Shown in pieces: positions 46,002 through 54,921 of a stretch of DNA of 64,000 bases. The translations under genes were made by a program, and so were the position numbers. The first letter of the stretch is position 1, and every line of letters begins with the position of its first letter. The DNA is from CAWJMD01 sp963843835. Lineage in GTDB: Bacteria; Actinomycetota; Actinomycetes; Actinomycetales; CAWJMD01. A model generated the notes under the pieces. The model had not been told where the DNA came from, did no database searches, and was given only the letters and a program-made list of their open reading frames with translations. The stretch lies in NCBI GenBank assembly GCA_963843835.1, contig CAWJMD010000001.1, positions 1,178,001 to 1,242,000 on the forward strand, written 5' to 3'.

Positions 46002-46178
46002 GTGGATCTCCTCTGGAACGGGTCGGCGGGGGTGTTGCCCGCCGGGAAAGACGGCCCGTGGGGGCGCCGTCGTACGCTCGGTCCAACGCGCCGGGCCCCT
46101 GCAGGATTCCCCCAGAACGCCCCGGCAACCCGTTCTTCGGCGCCGACTGCCGGTGCGGATGGGTGCGGGAACGCGGGC

Positions 46179-46956
46179 TCAGCGGGCCCAGAAGCCGCGC
46201 GCACGCATCACGTCACGCAGCGTGACCAGGTCGTCGGTCATCAAGCCGTCTACACCCAGGTCTAGCAGCCGGGTCATCTCGGCCGGCGTCGTCGACGGTC
46301 CAGACGTGCACCCGCTGGCCGCGGGCGTGCGCCAGCGCGGACCAGGCCGGGCGTCACGACCCGCAGCGGGCCGACCCGGTCCGGCACCTGGGCGCACGGG
46401 ACGTCGCGCGGCGCCAGCCGGTGGGCCGCCGGGTGCAGCGCCGCAGCCCGCAGCCGCACCACGCCGCGGGTGCTCAGGGAGGTGCACAGGCCGGGGCCGA
46501 CCGCACGCCGGACGGCGCGCAGCCGGCGGTGCGAGAACGAGGCCACGCAGACCCGGTCGACCGCGCCGGTGCGCGCCAGGCGTGCGGACCAGCGGGCCGA
46601 TCGCGGCTGGCCTCCTTCACGTCCACGTTGAGCCTGATGTCAGGCCAGGCTGCCCGAGCAGGTCCTCGAGCAGGGGGATCGGCTCGACGCCGCCGATCCG
46701 GGCCAGCGACACCTCGGACCAGGGCAGCCGGGCCACCGTCCCGCGCCGGTCGGTGACCCGGTCGAGGGTGTGGTCGTGGAAGGCCAGCAGCACGCCGTCC
46801 GCGGTGGCGTGCACGTCGGTCTCCAGGTACCGGTAGCCCAGCTCGACGGCGTGCGGCGAACGCGGCCATCGAGTTCTCCAGGCCGCCGGCCGCGCCGCCG
46901 CGGTGCGCGAACGCGATCGGCCCGTCGTGCTCGAGGAACGGGAACGTCTCGGGCAC
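46179..46956 (-). CDS. Glycerophosphodiester phosphodiesterase (frameshifted)
   Basis: A cytoplasmic GDPD of about 258 aa that splits glycerophosphodiesters to glycerol-3-phosphate. Catalytic blocks: IAFAHRGGAAGGLENSMAAF (HR, E-N), YLETDVHATADGVLLAFHDHTLDRVTD (ETD, H-DH), then IRLNVDVKE and the C-terminal RLLDLGVDGLMTDDLVTLRDVM. The frame must change near 46858, 46650, 46600, 46350 and 46285. GTG 46956 start with a leaderless -10. No signal peptide. Confidence 0.88.
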
Positions 46957-46962
46957 GGCCGC

Positions 46963-46968
46963 ACCCTA
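46963..46968 (-). promoter_or_regulatory. -10 hexamer TAGGGT of the GDPD gene (leaderless)
   Basis: TAGGGT on the minus strand ends 6 nt before the GTG at 46956. Confidence 0.45.
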
Positions 46969-47043
46969 GCCAGTCCGGTCCGAGGAGGCGGCATACTCGT
47001 CCCGGGTCCGGCCGCCCGGCGGCCGCCCGGCAAGGGGACCAGG

Positions 47044-47781
47044 ATGGACCGGCACGACGAGATCAGCCCCGCACGACAGCTCGCCCTGGACGCCGCCCTC
47101 GAGCTGCAGGTGGTCCGGGCCCGGAGCTGCCGTGAGTGGCAGGCCAGGGGCCGGTGCGAGGACGCCGCGGTCGTGGCCGGCGGTATCGAGCCGATGCGCG
47201 CGCGGATCGTGCGTCTGAGCGGCGACGCGACCGAGATCGTCGGGGTGTCGACGGCGGCCGAGTCGGTGGACATCCACGTGGAGAGTCACCGGCGCAACCT
47301 GCGCCTTGTGCGCCGGGGAACTCGGATGGTCAGCATCTTCGACAGCAGCACCATGACGCCCGAGGTCCGTGACTTCCTGGCCGCCGAGACCTCGCTGCCG
47401 TACTACGTCTCGTACGCGCCGGTGCAGGTGCGGATCTTCGACCGCGCATGCGTCGCCCTCGAAGGTCCGACCGTCGAGGGGGAGCGCTCCCTGCTCGTCC
47501 TGCACGGTCCGCGCGCGGTGGCGGCTGCCCTGCGGTACGTGGGAGCCGTGCGCCGGGCCGCGTCCCGTCCGGGCTCGACCGGGTGCGCGCCGGGGCTGTC
47601 AGCTCGTCAGCGGCTGGTGGCGGACCTGCTCTGCGAGGGCTGCCGGGACGACCAGATCGCCGGGCTGCTCGACGTCAGCGTGCGCACGGTCCGGACCGAG
47701 GTGGCCGCGATCATGGCCGAGCTCGGGGTAACCACCAGGTTCGCTGCCGGGGTGCGGTTCGCGCAGATCGGGACCACCTGA
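47044..47781 (+). CDS. LuxR-type transcriptional regulator
   Basis: A 245-aa protein, frame intact. Residues 1-170 form a sensor-like domain with RARIVRLSGDATEIVGVSTAAESVDIHVESH and RMVSIFDSSTMTPEVRDFLA, resembling the C-terminal effector part of TrmB-like regulators. The end is a LuxR helix-turn-helix: LSARQRLVADLLCEGCRDDQIAGLLDVSVRTVRTEVAAIMAELG. It has no receiver domain. ATG 47044 has caaggggaccagg ahead. Ligand unknown. It lies directly before a secreted protein gene that it may control. Confidence 0.82.
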   Translation: MDRHDEISPARQLALDAALELQVVRARSCREWQARGRCEDAAVVAGGIEPMRARIVRLSGDATEIVGVSTAAESVDIHVESHRRNLRLVRRGTRMVSIFDSSTMTPEVRDFLAAETSLPYYVSYAPVQVRIFDRACVALEGPTVEGERSLLVLHGPRAVAAALRYVGAVRRAASRPGSTGCAPGLSARQRLVADLLCEGCRDDQIAGLLDVSVRTVRTEVAAIMAELGVTTRFAAGVRFAQIGTT

Positions 47782-47882
47782 GGCGTTGCAGCAACCTGCA
47801 GGAGGCGGCCACGGTGGCTGCCGCTGGCCGAGGGTGTCGGCACGACGACCGCCGCGGGCGGCCGCTAGCCGAAGGAGAACCC

Positions 47883-48311
47883 ATGACCATGCAGAATCCC
47901 CGGCGGGTGGCGCTGTTCGCCGCCGGTGCACTGGTGGCCGCGCTGACAACCGTCACGTCGGTCCCGGCGTTGGCGGACACGCTGCCCGGCGGCGGTGGCG
48001 ACTGCAGCGACGTCATGCACGAGAGCGTGCCGGCAGCCGGGAAGATCAAGTTCACCTGGAAGATGACGTGCAGCCGGAACTGGTCGAAGATCGAGCACGG
48101 CATCACGGTCCAGCGCAGCGGCATGCAGACGGTCGCGGTGACCCGGACCTGCCTGTCGACGAGCGCAACGCTGCGCACCTGCAGCGGCAGCGTGACGCTC
48201 AACGACCCGGCCGGCGTCCAGCACTGGAAGACCTACGACGAGACGGCGCGCTACGCCTTCGCGGGCAGCGGAGCCATCAGAGCCTCGTACTCGGCCGGCG
48301 CCTACCACTGA
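47883..48311 (+). CDS. Small secreted protein, cysteine-paired
   Basis: A 142-aa exported protein. Signal peptide: RRVALFAAGALVAALTTVTSVPALAD. The mature part begins TLPGGGGDCSDVMHE and has four cysteines (C in GDCSD, KMTCSRNW, RTCLST and LRTCSG), a pattern that fits two disulfides. Beta-strand content is high. GAAGGAG-like (cgaaggagaaccc) precedes the ATG. Frame intact. No family recognised. A GC-rich hairpin follows at 48331-48355. Confidence 0.72.
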   Translation: MTMQNPRRVALFAAGALVAALTTVTSVPALADTLPGGGGDCSDVMHESVPAAGKIKFTWKMTCSRNWSKIEHGITVQRSGMQTVAVTRTCLSTSATLRTCSGSVTLNDPAGVQHWKTYDETARYAFAGSGAIRASYSAGAYH

Positions 48312-48330
48312 GCGCCGCGGAGTCGAGGTC

Positions 48331-48355
48331 GGGCGGGCCGCCGGACGGCCCGCCC
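48331..48355 (+). terminator. Strong GC hairpin after the secreted protein gene
   Basis: GGGCGGGCCG (48331-48340) pairs with CGGCCCGCCC (48346-48355) across a 5-nt loop, 19 nt after the stop. Confidence 0.65.
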
Positions 48356-48362
48356 GTGACCT

Positions 48363-48392
48363 CGGCGTAACGCCGATAAGAGACATTATGTC
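48363..48392. promoter_or_regulatory. Two adjacent palindromes upstream of the esterase operon
   Basis: CGGCGT-A-ACGCCG (48363-48375) and GACAT-T-ATGTC (48382-48392) stand side by side in an AT-richer island about 120 nt before the first esterase gene. They look like operator sites; the binding protein is unknown, though the LuxR-type protein encoded 0.6 kb upstream is a candidate. Confidence 0.45.
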
Positions 48393-48501
48393 AACACCTG
48401 GAATGCCGGGCTCGCATGACGACCCCGCGGGGTGCACCGGATCCAGCTCCCCGGCTCTCCGCACCGCGGCAGGGCGTCGGGCGGCTCAGCTGACCCGCCC
48501 C

Positions 48502-48507
48502 TAAAGT
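48502..48507 (+). promoter_or_regulatory. -10 hexamer TAAAGT of the esterase gene (leaderless)
   Basis: TAAAGT ends 6 nt before the GTG at 48514. Confidence 0.5.
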
Positions 48508-48513
48508 GTCGGC

Positions 48514-49614
48514 GTGCCTGCCGAGTCGACCCATCGAGGGCCCGCGGTCGATCAGCGGACCGTGACCTTCCGGCTCGACGACCCGGACGAGGGGTTGCGC
48601 TCGGTGCGTCTCTACCAGGAGGTCCGGGTCCCGGGCGACCGGCTCGACTTCCACCGCGACGGCAGCAGCTGGGTGCTGGTGATCGACCGGCCGGACGTCG
48701 ACCGGATCGAGTATCTGTTCCAGGTCACCTCCGCCGACGGACAGACCGAGTCACTGCTCGACCCGGCCAACACCGCCCGGGTGGCGGGTGCGTTCGGCGA
48801 CAAGTCGGTGCTCGAGCTGCCGGGGTACACCGCGCCCGCCTGGCTGGACCGTCCCGGCGCCTCGGGAGGCCGGCGCGATCTGACCGTCGCCCCGCGCTCG
48901 CTCGAGACCGAGGTGCTGGTCACCCTGTGGTCTCCCGACGGCCTTGACGACGAGACGCCCGCGCTGCTGCTGCTGGTTCACGACGGCCCGGAGTACGACG
49001 AGCTGGCCGGGCTCACGAGATACCTGTCGGCACTGGAGGCGAGCGGCGACCTGCCTCCGGTCCGGGCGGCACTGCTCGGTCCGGGTCACCGCGACGAGCG
49101 CTACTCGGCCGACGGCGCCTACACCCGGGCACTGTGCCTCGCGGTCCTCCCCCGGCTGCGGGCCGAGGTTGCCTGCACTGCGGTGGTCGGGGTCGGCGCC
49201 AGCCTCGGCGCGCTGGCGATGCTGCACGCGCAGCGGCAGAACGCCGGCTGCCTGGACGCGCTGTTCCTGCAGTCCGGGTCGTTCTTCCATCCTCGCCACG
49301 ACGCGCACGAACGCCGGTTCGAGCGCTACCAGCGGATCGTGCGAAGCGTCGACGCGGTCCTGCGCGCCGACCGGCACCCTGCGCCGGTCCCCACGGTGAT
49401 GACCTGCGGTGCCCTGGAGGAGAATCTCGCCAACAACCGGATCATGGCCCGGGCGCTCGCGGCGCAGGGCTACGACGTCACGCTGCGGGAGGTGCGCGAC
49501 GTTCACAGCTACACCGCGTGGCGGGACACCCTGCACCCGTCGCTCACCGGACTGCTGCGCGAGGTCGACCGTCAGCACCGGCCAGGTGCGGACCGGCCAC
49601 CGACGAGAGCCTGA
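48514..49614 (+). CDS. Alpha/beta-hydrolase (enterochelin-esterase-like) with N-terminal E-set domain
   Basis: 366 aa, frame intact. Residues 10-115 are an immunoglobulin-like E-set domain as in Fes-type esterases (VTFRLDDPDEGLRSVRLYQEV, YLFQVTSADGQTESLLDPANT). Residues 130-350 form an esterase D-type hydrolase: LLLLVHDGPEYDELAGLTRYL, nucleophile motif GVGASLGALAMLHAQ (GASLG), FLQSGSFFHPRHD and a C-terminal HSYTAWRDTLHPSL histidine. No signal peptide, so it acts inside the cell. First gene of a run with a second esterase 10 nt downstream. Substrate unknown; an ester or peptide product of the nearby ligases is possible. Confidence 0.85.
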   Translation: MPAESTHRGPAVDQRTVTFRLDDPDEGLRSVRLYQEVRVPGDRLDFHRDGSSWVLVIDRPDVDRIEYLFQVTSADGQTESLLDPANTARVAGAFGDKSVLELPGYTAPAWLDRPGASGGRRDLTVAPRSLETEVLVTLWSPDGLDDETPALLLLVHDGPEYDELAGLTRYLSALEASGDLPPVRAALLGPGHRDERYSADGAYTRALCLAVLPRLRAEVACTAVVGVGASLGALAMLHAQRQNAGCLDALFLQSGSFFHPRHDAHERRFERYQRIVRSVDAVLRADRHPAPVPTVMTCGALEENLANNRIMARALAAQGYDVTLREVRDVHSYTAWRDTLHPSLTGLLREVDRQHRPGADRPPTRA

Positions 49615-49624
49615 GGCAGGTCCG

Positions 49625-50368
49625 GTGACACGCACCCTCGAGTTGAGCTCCCCCGACAGTGGGTACCGCGGCCAGGTGCTGACCTACGGCCACTGGGGCC
49701 AGCCGGTGGTCGTGTTCCCGTCCGAGGCCGGGCGCGCCTGGGACTTCGAGAACAACGGCATGGTCGACGCGGTCCGCTTCCTGCTCGACGCCGGCCGGCT
49801 CAAGCTCTACTGCGTCGACTCGGCCGACGCCGCCACCTGGTCCGACCGGTCGATCCCCCTGGAACGTCGGGCCGAGCTGCACGGGCAGTACGAGCGTTGG
49901 GTGCTGGAGCAGGTGGTCCCCTTCATCCACGCCGACTCCGGCGGCCTGACGCCGATCTTCACCCTGGGCTGCAGCCTCGGCGCCTACCACGCGGCCAACA
50001 TCGCGCTGCGCCACCCGCACGTCTTCCCCCGCGCTGTCTGCCTGTCCGGCTCGTACGACCCGTCGCAGTGGCACGCCTGGGGCGACCGCGGCGACGCCAC
50101 CTACTTCCACAACCCGATGGACTACGTCGCACACCTGCAGGGCGACCACCTCGAGTGGCTGCGCCGGTCCGTGCACCTGGTGCTCGTGGTCGGGCAGGGA
50201 GCCTGGGAGGTCGACCCGACCATGGCGCTGCCGAGCACTCTCGCCTTCGCCGAGGTGCTCGCGGCGAAGGGCATCCCGCACGAGCTGGACGTGTGGGGCT
50301 ACGACGTGCCGCACGACTGGCCGTCCTGGCACCGCCAGGCGGCCCATCACCTGCCGCGGATGCTCTGA
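49625..50368 (+). CDS. Alpha/beta-hydrolase, esterase family
   Basis: 247 aa, frame intact, single-domain esterase. Motifs: VLTYGHWGQPVVVFPSEAGRAWDFENNGMVDAV, LKLYCVDSADAATWSDRSIPLERRAELHGQYERWVLEQVVPFIH, nucleophile TLGCSLGAYHAANIALRHPHVFPRAVCLSGSYD (GCSLG), and VPHDWPSWHRQAAHHLP (His). GTG 49625 starts 10 nt after the previous stop. This family member typically travels with ATP-grasp and GCS2-type ligases. Its 3' end overlaps a convergent small membrane gene by 22 bases. Confidence 0.85.
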   Translation: MTRTLELSSPDSGYRGQVLTYGHWGQPVVVFPSEAGRAWDFENNGMVDAVRFLLDAGRLKLYCVDSADAATWSDRSIPLERRAELHGQYERWVLEQVVPFIHADSGGLTPIFTLGCSLGAYHAANIALRHPHVFPRAVCLSGSYDPSQWHAWGDRGDATYFHNPMDYVAHLQGDHLEWLRRSVHLVLVVGQGAWEVDPTMALPSTLAFAEVLAAKGIPHELDVWGYDVPHDWPSWHRQAAHHLPRML

Positions 50369-50673
50369 CCGAGCAGCACCAGTGCCGCCGCGACGAGGCA
50401 GACACCCGATGCCGCCCCGACAGCGGCCTGGATCGTCCAGTCGAAGGTGTTGTTGCGCTGGTACGTCGGCAGGAACACCACCTCGATCACCGACAGGGCG
50501 ACGAGCAGCAACGGGCCGGCGCGACCACCACGGCGGCTCAGCCAGGCCCCGAGGAGGAAGAGGGCAGCGAAGACGAGCGCGATCGCCGGCTCGTCGAGGG
50601 TGGGCGCATCCATCACCTCGAGAACGGCCATCACCGCGGCGGCGGCCACCGCCGTCCCCCGTGCCGATCGCAT
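50347..50673 (-). CDS. Small multi-span membrane protein
   Basis: 108 aa with three or four hydrophobic spans: GTAVAAAAVMAVLEVMDA, PAIALVFAALFLLGAWLS, GPLLLVALSVIEVVFLP and TIQAAVGAASGVCLVAAALVLLGQ. No named family. It is opposite to the esterase and ATP-grasp genes and overlaps the esterase 3' end by 22 bases, so it may be a chance insertion in the operon. Start ATG 50673. The frame is intact. Confidence 0.65.
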   Translation of the reverse strand: MRSARGTAVAAAAVMAVLEVMDAPTLDEPAIALVFAALFLLGAWLSRRGGRAGPLLLVALSVIEVVFLPTYQRNNTFDWTIQAAVGAASGVCLVAAALVLLGQSIRGR

Positions 50674-50826
50674 GCCCGCCCCCTCCGTCGCCCGGCAGGC
50701 TAGAGCATCATGCCGCGTCTGGTCAGCCGATCGGCGGCACCACCGTGCTCGACGGCGAGCAGCGGCCTGCGTCGACAGCGTGCCGAGCCGCTCACTAGGG
50801 TGCCTGCACCGGCGGAAGGAATGCCC

Positions 50827-52101
50827 GTGACCGACACCCGTCACCTGATCGGGCTGCTGCTCGGTACCGAGAACGACTGGCCCACGGTGTTCGAGCAGCT
50901 GGTGCGGCGGCTCGGCCGCGTCGAGGACGGCGCCGGGACCGGCCACAGCTACGACGTCGAGCGGATCACCGTCGAGCCGTTCGACCTGCGCTACCGGCCG
51001 TCGTACGACCTGGTCATCGACCGCCTCGCCTACTGGTACTACCACCCGCGCGAGTGGCTGAAGAAGGTCGCGCTGATGGACGACGTGTACCTGCTCAACT
51101 CACCGTTCACCTTCCAGGCGATGGAGAAGCACGCCGCCTACTGCGCCATGATGCGGCTCGGCCTCAAGGTTCCGACGACCGCGCTGGTGCCGTACAAGAA
51201 CCCGGTCGACCACGCCAAGTACGCGTACACCGCCGAGCGCTACAACCGGTCGTTCGACCTGGACGCGGTGGCCGAGCAGGTCGGCTATCCGCTGTTCATG
51301 AAGCCGTACGACGGTGGCGCCTGGGTCGGCGTATCGCGGATCCGGGATGCTGACGACCTGCACCGGGCCTACGACGAGTCCGGCGAGATGCTGATGCACC
51401 TGCAGGCCTCGGTCGAGGGGTACGACGTGTTTGCCCGGTCGCTGTCGATCGGCGCCGAGACGATGGTGATGAACTTCGACCCCGACCAGCCGATGCACGC
51501 GCGGTACTCGGTGTCCCACGACTTCCTCTCCCCCGAGACCGGCGCCGAGGTCGTGTCCATCGGCCGGATCGTGAATGCGTTCTTCCGTTGGGAGTTCAAC
51601 TCCTGCGAGACCTTGATCAAGGGCGCAGGCACTGGTCATTGGGATGTGCACCCCATCGACTACGCCAACGCCTGCCCGGACGTCGCCATCACCTCGCTGC
51701 ACTACTACTTCCCGTGGGCCATGAAGGCGTTGCTGCGGTGGTCGGTGTTCTGCACCGCTACCGGTCGCGCGCCGGCCTCCCACGTCGACCCGGCGCCATG
51801 GTTCACGATCGCCGACCGCACCGACCTCTCGTACGACGAGAAGGTGGCGGCCTATGCGGCGCTGGCCGACGACCACTTCGACACAGAGCGCTACCGGGAC
51901 TTCTGCGCCTCCCGGCTTACCGACCTCGATGAGATCGCGGTCGGCTACTTCGAGTCGCCGGAGTTCGACGAGGTGCTCGTCGAGACTGTCACCACGACTT
52001 TCCCCGCTCACGAGCACGACGAGTTCGTCCCGCACTACCGGGGACTGCTCGCCGCCTGGTGCCGCGACGAGCGGGACCGGATCCAGGCGTCCGGAGGCTG
52101 A
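50827..52101 (+). CDS. ATP-grasp domain ligase (RimK-like)
   Basis: 424 aa, frame intact. Residues 1-110 form the N-terminal lobe with VERITVEPFDLRYRPSYDLVIDRLAYWYYHPREW. The ATP-grasp core follows: MEKHAAYCAMMRLGLKVPTTALVPYKN, YPLFMKPYDGGAWVGVSRI (ATP lysine and glycine loop), MLMHLQASVEGYDVFARSLSIGAETMVMNFDPDQPM and RWEFNSCETLIKGAGTGHWDVHPIDYANACPD (Mg-site Asn/Asp). It should join a carboxylate to an amine with ATP. GTG 50827 is preferred because GGAAGGA lies 6 nt upstream; an ATG at 50821 is too close. The acceptor is unknown. GCS2 gene is convergent on it. Confidence 0.85.
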   Translation: MTDTRHLIGLLLGTENDWPTVFEQLVRRLGRVEDGAGTGHSYDVERITVEPFDLRYRPSYDLVIDRLAYWYYHPREWLKKVALMDDVYLLNSPFTFQAMEKHAAYCAMMRLGLKVPTTALVPYKNPVDHAKYAYTAERYNRSFDLDAVAEQVGYPLFMKPYDGGAWVGVSRIRDADDLHRAYDESGEMLMHLQASVEGYDVFARSLSIGAETMVMNFDPDQPMHARYSVSHDFLSPETGAEVVSIGRIVNAFFRWEFNSCETLIKGAGTGHWDVHPIDYANACPDVAITSLHYYFPWAMKALLRWSVFCTATGRAPASHVDPAPWFTIADRTDLSYDEKVAAYAALADDHFDTERYRDFCASRLTDLDEIAVGYFESPEFDEVLVETVTTTFPAHEHDEFVPHYRGLLAAWCRDERDRIQASGG

Positions 52102-52129
52102 CCTCGTCGGCTGCCTGTAACCGGTCGGG

Positions 52130-53607
52130 TCAGGCCAGCGGCCAGGTGTGCACCGGCTCGTTGGAGTGCATGTGCTCGACGTAGCTGCGCATCATCTCGC
52201 GCAGCGCGTCCGGCCGGTCGTGGTCCTCGAAGAGGCGGTGGAACGTCGCGGCCTGCCAGGAGGCGCCGTTGGCGCTGCGGAGGCAGCGTTGCTCGATGAT
52301 GCCGAGCAGGCGGTCCTTGTCGGCGGTGGCCACGCCCCACTCCTCCAGGCCCTGGTGCGCCAGCGGCAGCAGGTCGGCGCAGCACCAGCTCGGTCGCCGG
52401 GACCTCGCCGATCCCCGGCCAGAAGATCCTGCGCGTCGATGCCGTGCCGCGCCCCGTTGTGGAAGTTCTCCTCGGCCGCGGCGAACGACATCTGCGACCA
52501 CACCGGCCGGTCCGCCTCGGCCAGCACCTTGACCAGCCCGTAGTAGAGCGCCGCGTTGGCCAGCACGTCGACGACGGTCGGGCCCGGCCGGCAGGCAGCG
52601 GTTCTCCACCCGCAGGTGCGGGCGGCCGCGCACGACGTCGTACACCGGCCGGTTCCAGCGGTAGATGGTGCCGTTGTGCAGCCGCAGCTCCCCGAGCTGT
52701 GGGACGTCGCCGCGGTCCAGCACCTCGAGCGGGTCCTCGTCGTCGCAGATCGGGAGCAGGGACGGGAAGTAGCGGACGTTCTCCTCGAACAGGTCGAAGA
52801 TCGAGGTGATCCAGCGTTCGCCGAACCACACCCGGGGCCGGACCCCCTGCGCCTTGAGCTCGTCGGAGCGGGTGTCGGCAGCCTGCTCGAACAGCGCGAT
52901 CCGGGTCTCGCGCCAGAGCTCCTTGCCGAAGAAGAACGGTGAGTTCGCGCCCATCGCCATCTGCACGCCGGCGATCGCCTGGGAGGCGTTCCAGTGCGCG
53001 GCGAAGGTCTCCGGGTTGACCTGCAGGTGCAGCTGCACACTCGTGCAGGCCGCCTCGGGGGCGATCGTGTCGGCGAAGGCCGAGATGCGCTCGACCCCGT
53101 CGATCTGCAGGTGGATGTCCTCGCCCCGGGCTGCGAAGACCTGCTCGTTGAGCAGCGCGTAGCGCGGGTTAGCCGAGAAGGTGTCCTCGGTCAGGTGCTC
53201 GGGACGGACAGTCGGCAGGATGCCGATCATCACCACGTCGGCGCCAGCCTCGTTCGCGACGTCGTCGGCGTGGTTCAGGCTGGCCCGGACGCTGGTCTCG
53301 AGCTGGCTGAAGACCGTCGCCGCCGATCAGGCTCGGCGGGATGTTGATCTCGATGTTGAACTGCGCGAGCTCGGTCTGGAAGTCGGGGTCGGCCATCAGG
53401 CCGAGGACCTTCTCGTTGACCATCGCCGGGTCGCCCGACGGCGTCGGTCAGGTTGAGCTCGATCTCCAGGCCCATGCTGCGGCGCTCGGTGTCGAACCGA
53501 GACTCGGCGAGCATCCGCGCGAACACGTCCAGGCAACGCTTGACCTTCTGCCGGTACCGCTGCCGGTCCTCGCGCGTGAACTGCGTCTTCGCGACGTCCT
53601 GCCCCAT
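52130..53607 (-). CDS. Glutamate--cysteine ligase family (GCS2-type) amide ligase (frameshifted)
   Basis: About 490 aa. Blocks: MGLEIELNLTDA (metal Glu pair), MVNEKVLGLMADPDFQTELAQFNIEINIPP, VVMIGILPTVRPEHLTE, ARGEDIHLQIDGVERISAF, APEAACTSVQLHLQVNPE, ANSPFFFGKELWRETR, LLPICDDEDPLEVLDRG, HNGTIYRWNRPVYD and VENRCLPAGPTVVDVLANAA. This is the carboxylate-amine ligase fold related to GshA and PafA. Shifts near 53437, 53315-53330, 52590, 52430 and 52385. ATG 53607 with ggaagggac upstream. It might make gamma-glutamylcysteine or an unknown gamma-glutamyl product; the local genes favour the second. Confidence 0.85.
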
Positions 53608-53751
53608 GGGCCGTCCCTTCCCGGGCTCACCTGGGCACAACCTTGGCACGACCGGGGTCACATGCGACCGGCGCGCGACTGACGGGCTCGCTTCCCGGCC
53701 GACACACCCTCCCGGCGGGCCGCGTTGCCGGGTTCTGTCCAGCCCCCGACC

Positions 53752-53757
53752 TACAGT
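53752..53757 (+). promoter_or_regulatory. -10 hexamer TACAGT of sbcD (leaderless)
   Basis: TACAGT ends 6 nt before the sbcD ATG. Confidence 0.5.
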
Positions 53758-53763
53758 CCTGGT

Positions 53764-54921
53764 ATGCGCCTGCTGCACACCTCCGACTGGCACCTCGGGC
53801 CGGTCCTTCCACCGGGAGGACCTGCTGCCGGCCCAGGCGCAGTTCGTCGACTTCCTGGTCGAGACGGTGCGCGCCGAGCGGGTCGACGCGGTGCTCGTCG
53901 TCCGGCGACGTCTACGACCGGGCGCTGCCCCCGGTCGACGCCGTGGCGGTGTTCGACGACGCGCTGCGCCGGCTCGCCGCCACCGGCGCCCGGGTCGTCC
54001 TGATCAGCGGCAACCACGACTCCGCCCGCCGGCTGGGCTTCGGCTCCGGGCTGATCGACGCCGCCGGCATCCACCTGCGCACCGACGGTCGCGGCGCGCA
54101 CCGGCCGGTCCTGCTCGGACGACCCGACGGCCCGGTCGCCGTCTACGCCGTCCCCTATCTCGAGCCCGATGCGGTGCGCGGCGAGCTCGGCTGCGACGAG
54201 CGCAGCCACGCCGCCGTCCTCGGCGCGGCGATGAGCCGGGTGCGCGGCCGACCTGGCCGGCCGGCCGGGCACCCGCTCGGTCGTGCTGGCCCACGCGTTC
54301 GTCGACCGGCGCCGAGCCGAGCGAGAGCGAGCGCGACATCAGCGTCGGCGGCGTCCCGTCGGTCCCGCTGTCGGTGTTCGCCGGCGTCGACTACGCCGCC
54401 CTCGGCCACCTGCACGGCGCGCAACGGCTCTCCGACCGGGTCCGCTACAGCGGGTCGCCGCTGCCGTTCTCCTTCTCCGAGGAGCACCACACCAAGCAGG
54501 TGCTGCTCGTCGAGCTCGGCCCGGCGGTCCGGGTCGCGCGCCGTCGTCGAGCCCGTGCCGACGCCGGTGCACCGCCCGCTGGCCCGGCTCTCCGGCCGGC
54601 TCGACGACCTGCTCACCGGCGCCGCGGTGGGCGCCGTACGAGGGCCACTTCCTGCAGGTGACGCTGACCGATCCGGTGCGCCCCCGCGAGCCGATGGAGC
54701 GGCTGCGCCGCCGGTTCCCGCACGTGCTCGTGCTCGGCTTCGCGCCCGAGGGCGGCGCGGCGCCGACGGGTCGTCCTACGCCGCCCGGGTCCGCGGGCGC
54801 ACCGACCTCGAGATCGCCGCCGACTTCGTCGAGCACGTCCGGGGGCCGGCCGAGCCGGCCGAGGCCGCGCTGCTGGCGGCGGCGTTCGACGGCGTGCGGC
54901 ATGCCGAGGCGGTGTCGCTGA
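53764..54921 (+). CDS. sbcD: Exonuclease subunit SbcD (frameshifted)
   Basis: SbcD is the Mn-dependent nuclease of the SbcCD (Mre11-Rad50) complex, about 385 aa. Phosphoesterase motifs in order: LHTSDWHLG, VSGDVYDRALPP, LISGNHDSARR, VLAHAFVDG and LGHLHGAQ. Shifts near 53803, 53902, 54250, 54310, 54540, 54635 and 54765. The stop TGA at 54919-54921 overlaps the sbcC ATG. It would process DNA hairpins and blocked ends. Confidence 0.92.
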
